Shown: positions 4,803 through 9,773 of the stretch, in pieces
How positions within the stretch are numbered: position 1 is the stretch's first letter
Layout of the letters: every line of letters starts with the position of its first letter
Assembly: GCA_019751475.1 (NCBI GenBank)
Contig: JAIENH010000131.1
Span: 1-9,773, forward strand
Reading direction: 5' to 3'
DNA: 9,773 nt
Source of the DNA: Cyclobacteriaceae bacterium
GTDB lineage: Bacteria; Bacteroidota; Bacteroidia; Cytophagales; Cyclobacteriaceae
Made by a program: the position numbers and the translations under genes
Notes under the pieces: model-generated
What the model was told of the DNA's origin: nothing
Databases searched by the model: none
The model's input: only the letters and a program-made list of their open reading frames with translations

Positions 4803-6659
4803 ATGCATAAAATTGCCGCTACCCTACTTCTCTTCATTACATTTTTTACGAGTCAGTCTCAAAATGCCTATTGGCAACAACGTGTGGAGTACTCCATGAA
4901 TGTGAGCCTTGATGTGGCTACTCACCGGGTTAATGGTACGCAGCGACTTGTGTATTACAACAATTCACCAGATACACTCACCAAAGTCTATTACCATCTC
5001 TACTTTAACGCCTTTCAGCCCGGCAGCATGATGGACGTGCGCTCGAGAAATCTGCCCGACCCAGATAGACGAGTGATGGATCGTATCTCAAAATTAACGG
5101 ACACCGAAATCGGATATCAGCACATTCAATCCCTAACCCAGGATGGCAAAGAGACTTCGCATCGCGTAAACGGTACCCTGCTTGAAGTTACGCTGACGAA
5201 GCCATTGCTACCCAAAACCAAGACGACCTTCGACATGAAGTTTGAATCGCAGGTGCCCATTCAAATTAGAAGGTCAGGCAGAAACAACCGCGAAGGCATC
5301 GCCTACTCCATGACGCAGTGGTATCCTAAAATGGCGGAGTATGATTACCAGGGATGGCACGCCTATCAATATGTAGCGAGGGAATTTCACGGAGTGTGGG
5401 GAGATTTTGATGTAAAGATCACGATTGATCCTTCGTACGTTATTGGCGGCACGGGCAAGTTGCAAAATGCAGACAAGATTGGACATGGTTATGAAAAAGC
5501 CGGGGCAAAGGTTGAAAGAGCGCCCGGCAATCTCACGTGGCATTTTATTGCCAAAGATGTAATCGATTTTACCTGGGCGGCCGATCCGGAGTACACACAC
5601 GACCGCGTGCAGGTACCAAATGGTCCTGAAGTGCACTTCTTCTATCAAAAGAATGAAAAGACGGCTGAGAACTGGAAGAAAATGCAAGACTATGCCGTGC
5701 AGACCTTTCAGCACTTGAATAAATACTTTGGCAAATATCCGTTTGACACGTACTCCGTTATCCAGGGTGGTGATGGTGGGATGGAATATCCGATGTGCAC
5801 ACTCATCCTGGGTGAAGGCCCGCTGACTGGCGTAACGGGCACGATGGCGCATGAGATAGCGCACAGTTGGTATCAAATGACGCTTGCTTCAAACGAATCG
5901 TTGTATGCCTGGATGGATGAAGGCTTTACTGATTTTGCCAGCAGCGAAGCACGCGCCACTTTCTTTCCCACAGAAAATCCGCATGCAGGAAGTTACGCCA
6001 GTTATTTTTCGTTGGTAGCAAGTGGTCTACAAGAGATTGCCGGCCAGCATTCAGACCACTTCAGCACCAACCGGGCGTACGGAACGGCCGCCTATTCAGA
6101 AGGAGCCATCTTTCTGCAGCAACTCAAATACCTTATCGGGAATGAAAGTTTCTACAAAGGCATGCTCCAGTACTACAACACCTGGAAGATGAAGCACCCG
6201 GAGCCTAATGACTTTGTCCGCGTGATGGAAAAAGTTTCGGGATTGCAATTGCATTGGTACCTCCGCTATTGGATCTACACCACCAAGCGCATTGACTATG
6301 CTATTACCTCTGTGGCTGAAAAAGATGGCAATGCATACGTCACGCTTGACCGATTGGGAGAATTTCCGATGCCAATCGACCTGATGGTGACGTATCAAGA
6401 CGGCTCTATGGAATTGTTTTACATCTCTACAAATGAATTGTTGGGAAATAAACCGGCTGAAGACAACGCTGTGAAGAGAAACGTACTCACCGCCTGGCCA
6501 TGGGTTAATCCTAGTTATTCACTTAAGCTGTCAAAACCAGTAGCAGCCATTACAAGCATAGAGATCGATCCAAGTCAGCGCATGGCTGACATTAATCGTA
6601 AAAACAATGTGTGGGTGTTGGGTGATAAAACCTCCGAGTACAAAGACCCTACGCGCTAA
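4803..6659 (+). CDS. Secreted M1-family zinc metallopeptidase
   Basis: This is a 618-residue exported peptidase, probably an aminopeptidase. The chosen ATG gives the signal peptide MHKIAATLLLFITFFTSQSQ; an in-frame start at 4746 would add 19 residues that hide it and would lie on the promoter. After an N-terminal beta domain (about 25-250), the substrate motif appears as GGMEYP at 325-330, in place of the classical GAMEN. The zinc site is HEIAH at 350-354 with E373 in DEGFTDF, the exact HExxH-18-E spacing. Y431 in AYSEGAIFLQQL fits the transition-state tyrosine. The C-terminal part is short and beta-rich, with no long helical ARM-type domain, as in many Bacteroidota M1 proteins. Likely role: peptide breakdown in the periplasm or at the surface (inference). 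It follows the sigma block after 76 bp but seems to have its own promoter. Confidence 0.92.
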   Translation: MHKIAATLLLFITFFTSQSQNAYWQQRVEYSMNVSLDVATHRVNGTQRLVYYNNSPDTLTKVYYHLYFNAFQPGSMMDVRSRNLPDPDRRVMDRISKLTDTEIGYQHIQSLTQDGKETSHRVNGTLLEVTLTKPLLPKTKTTFDMKFESQVPIQIRRSGRNNREGIAYSMTQWYPKMAEYDYQGWHAYQYVAREFHGVWGDFDVKITIDPSYVIGGTGKLQNADKIGHGYEKAGAKVERAPGNLTWHFIAKDVIDFTWAADPEYTHDRVQVPNGPEVHFFYQKNEKTAENWKKMQDYAVQTFQHLNKYFGKYPFDTYSVIQGGDGGMEYPMCTLILGEGPLTGVTGTMAHEIAHSWYQMTLASNESLYAWMDEGFTDFASSEARATFFPTENPHAGSYASYFSLVASGLQEIAGQHSDHFSTNRAYGTAAYSEGAIFLQQLKYLIGNESFYKGMLQYYNTWKMKHPEPNDFVRVMEKVSGLQLHWYLRYWIYTTKRIDYAITSVAEKDGNAYVTLDRLGEFPMPIDLMVTYQDGSMELFYISTNELLGNKPAEDNAVKRNVLTAWPWVNPSYSLKLSKPVAAITSIEIDPSQRMADINRKNNVWVLGDKTSEYKDPTR

Positions 6660-8450
6660 TCATTTGATAACTTTCCCTGCCTTGTCGAAAGAAATGGGAA
6701 GCACTTCGCCACCGGTACCAAGTGTCTTCACAATCAATTCATTGGTTTCAGGGTTGATCACAAGTTCCTGCGGCAGCTGACTAAATCCGTAGTTTACGCT
6801 CCAGATCAACCCTGTCTTTCCAAACTTAGCGACCGTGGACGGGAACTTCTCTCCTGCTTTTACTTCGCTGTACATTACAGCAAATACCGTCTGGCCGGTG
6901 ACATCTTGAATATACAATGATTTAGTAAACGGAAGGTTTCTCTTCTTAAATGCTGGCTGATCAACCGGGAAGTTTGCTTTCACGTCCAGCTTGCGCGATG
7001 GCTTCACTGTGTAGAAATATCCGGTAGCGAGTGAGTCAGCATATTGAAATCCGAGAGTGAATTTTTCCAGGATCACCAATGGACGGAAGCGACTAGTGGG
7101 ACGAACTTCTGCAAAGAGCGGAATAGAATCCGTGCCGCTGATAATCCAGCGTGCAAATTCAGATTTGCGCTTGAGCTCATCTTCCTTTCTCACCAATTCG
7201 CGCACAGCATATTCCTTGCTTGATTTGATGTAAGTCTTCAGCAGCGATGGATTGCCGTATGCCTTAGAGACAAAGTCCTTGTAGTTTTCTATTTCTTTAT
7301 CAAGGTCTTTGGTAACTAAGATCGATGCGATGCTGTCCATGCTGCGCGCATTGCTGAGTTGCTTTTTCAGCGATTCCACATACAATGGAAGATTCACAGA
7401 GTCACGGGCTGGTTTCCCCTCTACTACTTGTGAACCATAGATAATCTCTGCAACTTTGAGTTCTTCAATTTGCAGAGCAAGTGGTTGTTCATCAATCTTC
7501 CGCAAGGCTGGGAAGGCAAGTTTCTTCTGAAATATGGCCACTTCGGAGCGCACCGACACGGAGTCCTTCTTAACTTTTTGTTGAAGCTCGTTTGCTTCCA
7601 CATCGAGTGAAAGAAGTTGATCCTTCACGGGAAGAATATCGCGCTCCAGTTTTTCTACCGTACTTAACGCCCATCGTTTATAGTCCCACACTTTCAGATC
7701 ATCTTTGTAAAAATCAGCGGCTGTAGCGCCATCTTTTTTAAAATCCACAATCTCATCAGGATCAAGATCCTGGTTATAACCGGTATTGCCCAGTCCTTCC
7801 AACGTTGCCCGGTAGTCATTGAAACTGATGTGAAAAGAATCATACACCTGCGCTACGCTGCGAAGACTCGTCAGCAAGGCCTCATCCGCTTGCAGGTAAA
7901 GCTCTTTCGCACCCTGATACTTTGACTGTATCGCCTTAAACCGGCTTTGCGCTTTGTCGTACCACTTAATAGCATGATCAAACTGCGATCTCAACAACAA
8001 AATCTGCTTAGCGCGATCACGCTGCTTCATCCGCGATTCAATATCCAATTGAATATCAGAGAGCTTGACACCAAACTTGCCGGTGCGCACATCCCTGCGG
8101 CTGTAAAGTTTCTCATAGTATTCTTCGTTACGGTTGATTTCCTTTTCTGTTATCCCTTTAGCGGCCTTCTCATAAAAAAATACGGCCGAATCCACTTGAA
8201 CAGCAATCTGAGCGGCCTCGCGCAACACATCCATCTTCGCAGCCTTGTCCTGGTAAATCATGCCCATGAACAAGTAGGCATTGGGATTATCGTCATTATC
8301 ACGCAGGTACTTCTTCAGGTAAGGCTCTGCCTCCGTAAACTGGCGAGCATCCAGCAGCACAAACAGCTCTTTGTACTTAATCTTTTGAGCCCACCCGACC
8401 GTGGTAAGCAGGATGATAAGAAAGAGTGTGAGAAGTGATTTACTATTCAT
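6660..8450 (-). CDS. Exported helical-repeat protein of unknown function
   Basis: I do not recognise a named family. The 596-residue protein starts with a signal peptide, MNSKSLLTLFLIILLTTVGWA, likely cut before Q22. Residues 24-115 look like TPR-type helix pairs (ARQFTEAEPYLKKYLRDNDDNPNAYLFMGMIY, DSAVFFYEKAAKGI). Residues 130-300 are long charged helices with coiled-coil character (RMKQRDRAKQILLLRSQF, LERDILPVKDQLLSLDVEANEL). About 440-596 turns beta-rich, with a GLIWSVNYGF..LPQELVI stretch that recalls a propeller blade; this is only an impression. A scaffold or sensor in the periplasm or attached to the outer membrane is possible. Its stop codon directly abuts that of the convergent M1 peptidase gene, and its start is 43 bp from the divergent thioredoxin gene. 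Other than the ATG at 8448-8450, no start would preserve the signal peptide. Confidence 0.8.
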   Translation of the reverse strand: MNSKSLLTLFLIILLTTVGWAQKIKYKELFVLLDARQFTEAEPYLKKYLRDNDDNPNAYLFMGMIYQDKAAKMDVLREAAQIAVQVDSAVFFYEKAAKGITEKEINRNEEYYEKLYSRRDVRTGKFGVKLSDIQLDIESRMKQRDRAKQILLLRSQFDHAIKWYDKAQSRFKAIQSKYQGAKELYLQADEALLTSLRSVAQVYDSFHISFNDYRATLEGLGNTGYNQDLDPDEIVDFKKDGATAADFYKDDLKVWDYKRWALSTVEKLERDILPVKDQLLSLDVEANELQQKVKKDSVSVRSEVAIFQKKLAFPALRKIDEQPLALQIEELKVAEIIYGSQVVEGKPARDSVNLPLYVESLKKQLSNARSMDSIASILVTKDLDKEIENYKDFVSKAYGNPSLLKTYIKSSKEYAVRELVRKEDELKRKSEFARWIISGTDSIPLFAEVRPTSRFRPLVILEKFTLGFQYADSLATGYFYTVKPSRKLDVKANFPVDQPAFKKRNLPFTKSLYIQDVTGQTVFAVMYSEVKAGEKFPSTVAKFGKTGLIWSVNYGFSQLPQELVINPETNELIVKTLGTGGEVLPISFDKAGKVIK

Positions 8451-8459
8451 TTTGAATCC

Positions 8460-8467
8460 TAACTTTC
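8460..8467 (+). promoter_or_regulatory. Candidate -7 box for the thioredoxin-fuconate dehydratase pair
   Basis: TAACTTTC matches TAnnTTTG at five of six fixed bases. It would place transcription start near 8474, about 20 nt before the GTG at 8494. No clear TTG lies 17-23 bp upstream, where the sequence is already the start of the minus-strand gene, so the call is tentative. No comparable box was found for the minus-strand gene within the 43-bp divergent gap. Confidence 0.3.
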
Positions 8468-8493
8468 GGCAAATTACTGAAATTTAAGATCAC

Positions 8494-9111
8494 GTGAATT
8501 ACAAATTCTACGCCAGAAAATTTGCTCTCGGTGCCCTGGACTTTCTCAAACTGGTGCTCATGCCGTTGGCGTTGATTTTCATTCTTCAACTCACGGGGCT
8601 CATGAGCTCTGTCTCTTATCTCAGTAATTGGGCGCTGTTGCAAACGGGATTGAAAGACAGTGATACCGCAGCTGTGATGGAAGCTCCCGATGATTTCGAC
8701 TTTGCGTTCACTATCAAAAATCTTGAAGGCAACAAAATTGACTTCAACACTTTCAAAGGTAAAGTAGTATTTCTGAACCTCTGGGCCACTTGGTGCGGAC
8801 CCTGCCGGGCAGAAATGGCGGGGATAGAAAAACTATACAAGAATGTCAATCACGATAACATTGCTTTCGTGATGCTCTCCATTGATAAAGATGCAGACCA
8901 CGGAAAAATCATCAAGTATATTAGATCAAAGGAATTTACTTTTCCCATTTACCAGCCTTCGGGATTTCTTCCTAATCAGTTACGAGTGCCTTCCATCCCT
9001 ACTACCTTCATTATTTCGAAAGAAGGAAAGATCATCAAGAAAGAAGTAGGTAGCATGCGCTACGATAAGCCGAAGTTTCAAAAATTTCTCGAAGACCTAA
9101 GCCGCCCATGA
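8494..9111 (+). CDS. Membrane-anchored TlpA-like thioredoxin-fold protein
   Basis: The 205-residue protein starts at GTG. A hydrophobic segment at about 13-40 should anchor it in the inner membrane, leaving the thioredoxin domain (about 65-205) in the periplasm. The redox site is WATWCGPC with C101 and C104, and the cis-proline loop is SIPTTF with P169. FTIKNLEGNKIDFNTFKGKVVFLNLW is the usual TlpA/ResA/AhpC-TSA entry. Family members reduce disulfides, for example in cytochrome c maturation; the partner here is unknown. Stop and next start overlap as ATGA, so it is translationally coupled to the fuconate dehydratase gene, an unexpected metabolic partner. A GTG start is supported by the basic N-terminus (YKFYARK) before the membrane segment; the next in-frame ATG is inside that segment. 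Confidence 0.9.
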   Translation: MNYKFYARKFALGALDFLKLVLMPLALIFILQLTGLMSSVSYLSNWALLQTGLKDSDTAAVMEAPDDFDFAFTIKNLEGNKIDFNTFKGKVVFLNLWATWCGPCRAEMAGIEKLYKNVNHDNIAFVMLSIDKDADHGKIIKYIRSKEFTFPIYQPSGFLPNQLRVPSIPTTFIISKEGKIIKKEVGSMRYDKPKFQKFLEDLSRP

Positions 9112-9773
9112 CTCGTATCACCGAAATTGAAGTTCACGATATCCGCTTTCCCACAAGCCTGGATCGCGATGGCTCGGATGCAATGAATCCCGACCCGGAC
9201 TATTCCGCAGCCTATGTCATTTTGAAAACGGACCATCCTGAAAAGATAGAAGGCCACGGGCTGACATTTACTATCGGACGGGGAAATGAAATTTGTGCGG
9301 CTGCTCTTCATGCGCTTGGATACCTGGTGAAAGGAAAAACACTTGAATCGTTTACAAGTGATATGGCCGGCTTTTGGCGGATGATCACGAGTGATAGTCA
9401 GTTGCGATGGCTGGGGCCAGAAAAAGGCGTAATACATCTTGCCACAGGTGCCATGGTAAATGCCGTGTGGGATTTGTATGCTAAAGCAGAAGGGAAACCA
9501 CTTTGGCGCCTGCTGGCTGATATGACGCCTGAGCAATTGGTTGCGTGTGTGGACTTTACTTACATCACTGATGCGATAACTCCGGCAGAGGCATTGGCGA
9601 TGCTGAAGAAAGTTGAAGGAGGCAAAGCTGAGCGCGTCAACGACTTGCTCAAGAATGGCTATCGTGGTTATACAACATCGGCTGGCTGGCTAGGTTATTC
9701 CGATGAGAAAATCAGGCGACTGTGCAGAGAAGCAAAACAGCAAGGTTGGAAGCATATCAAAATGAAAGTAGGT
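9108..9773 (+). CDS. L-fuconate dehydratase, 5' half (truncated by the window)
   Basis: This frame stays open to the window edge (222 codons) and lacks its stop; family members are about 430-440 residues, so about half is present. It belongs to the mandelate racemase branch of the enolase superfamily and should convert L-fuconate to 2-keto-3-deoxy-L-fuconate in non-phosphorylating L-fucose breakdown (EC 4.2.1.68). The N-terminal capping domain carries family landmarks: DGSDAMNPDPDYSAAYV (21-37), GHGLTFTIGRGNE (49-61), DSQLRWLGPEKGVIHLAT (96-113) and YTTSAGWLGYSDEK (188-201). The barrel begins with IKMKVG, whose lysines 218 and 220 form the KxK motif that supplies a catalytic base. The metal ligands and catalytic histidine lie beyond the window. 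The ATG overlaps the stop of the thioredoxin gene. Broader sugar-acid specificity is possible, but the match to the fuconate subgroup is strong. Confidence 0.9.
   Translation, partial: MTRITEIEVHDIRFPTSLDRDGSDAMNPDPDYSAAYVILKTDHPEKIEGHGLTFTIGRGNEICAAALHALGYLVKGKTLESFTSDMAGFWRMITSDSQLRWLGPEKGVIHLATGAMVNAVWDLYAKAEGKPLWRLLADMTPEQLVACVDFTYITDAITPAEALAMLKKVEGGKAERVNDLLKNGYRGYTTSAGWLGYSDEKIRRLCREAKQQGWKHIKMKVG

Noticed and set aside
5274..5876. 200-codon open frame on the minus strand
   Set aside because: It lies wholly within the M1 peptidase gene, opposite its zinc-binding and GGMEYP motifs, and its translation shows no domain-like pattern.
7947..8438. 163-codon open frame on the plus strand
   Set aside because: It is antisense to the N-terminal part of the 596-residue exported protein, whose signal peptide and helices are clear; the frame looks like a by-product.
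9078..9536. 152-codon open frame on the minus strand
   Set aside because: It is opposite the L-fuconate dehydratase gene, which has unmistakable family motifs; no domain is visible in this frame.

Overview
The window looks like a chromosomal segment of a Bacteroidota bacterium, most likely from the Cytophagales. This is inferred from several things: an ECF sigma factor of the type common in that phylum, a START-like protein found mainly there, candidate promoters of the form TTTG-N19-23-TAnnTTTG, few purine-rich Shine-Dalgarno sites, and GC-rich palindromes of the CCCGATA..TATCGGG kind. No phage, transposase, CRISPR or toxin-antitoxin gene is visible.

Bases 1-330 hold one intact tRNA-Met(CAU) at 151-224 inside a set of partial copies of itself. 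An 85-bp tandem unit upstream carries the first 18 nt of the tRNA. Downstream lies a 3' half copy with a palindrome in place of part of its T loop, followed by a second palindrome and a 12-nt tRNA tail. This is the most unusual structure in the window. A related palindrome sits alone at 944-959.

Bases 408-2208 hold two genes on the plus strand: a small START-like domain protein and a fold-type I (class V) PLP-dependent aminotransferase. A 316-bp gap with no convincing gene separates them.

Bases 2254-4726 form a tight four-gene block with gaps of 3, 6 and 7 bp. It encodes an ECF sigma factor, a single-pass membrane protein that probably acts as its anti-sigma factor, a periplasmic Spy/CpxP-like LTxxQ protein, and an exported protein that resembles an outer-membrane beta-barrel. 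The most economical reading is an envelope-stress module: a periplasmic sensor or chaperone, a membrane-held sigma regulator and an outer-membrane client or effector. Three of its four genes appear to start with TTG.

Bases 4803-6659 encode an exported M1-family zinc metallopeptidase with its own candidate promoter. It runs directly into the convergent gene 6660-8450 (minus strand), an exported 596-residue protein with a helical N-terminal half and no recognised function. The two stop codons are adjacent with no bases between them.

From 8494 a plus-strand pair begins: a membrane-anchored TlpA-like thioredoxin, then, overlapping it by 4 bp, the 5' half of an L-fuconate dehydratase gene (enolase superfamily), cut by the window edge at 9773.
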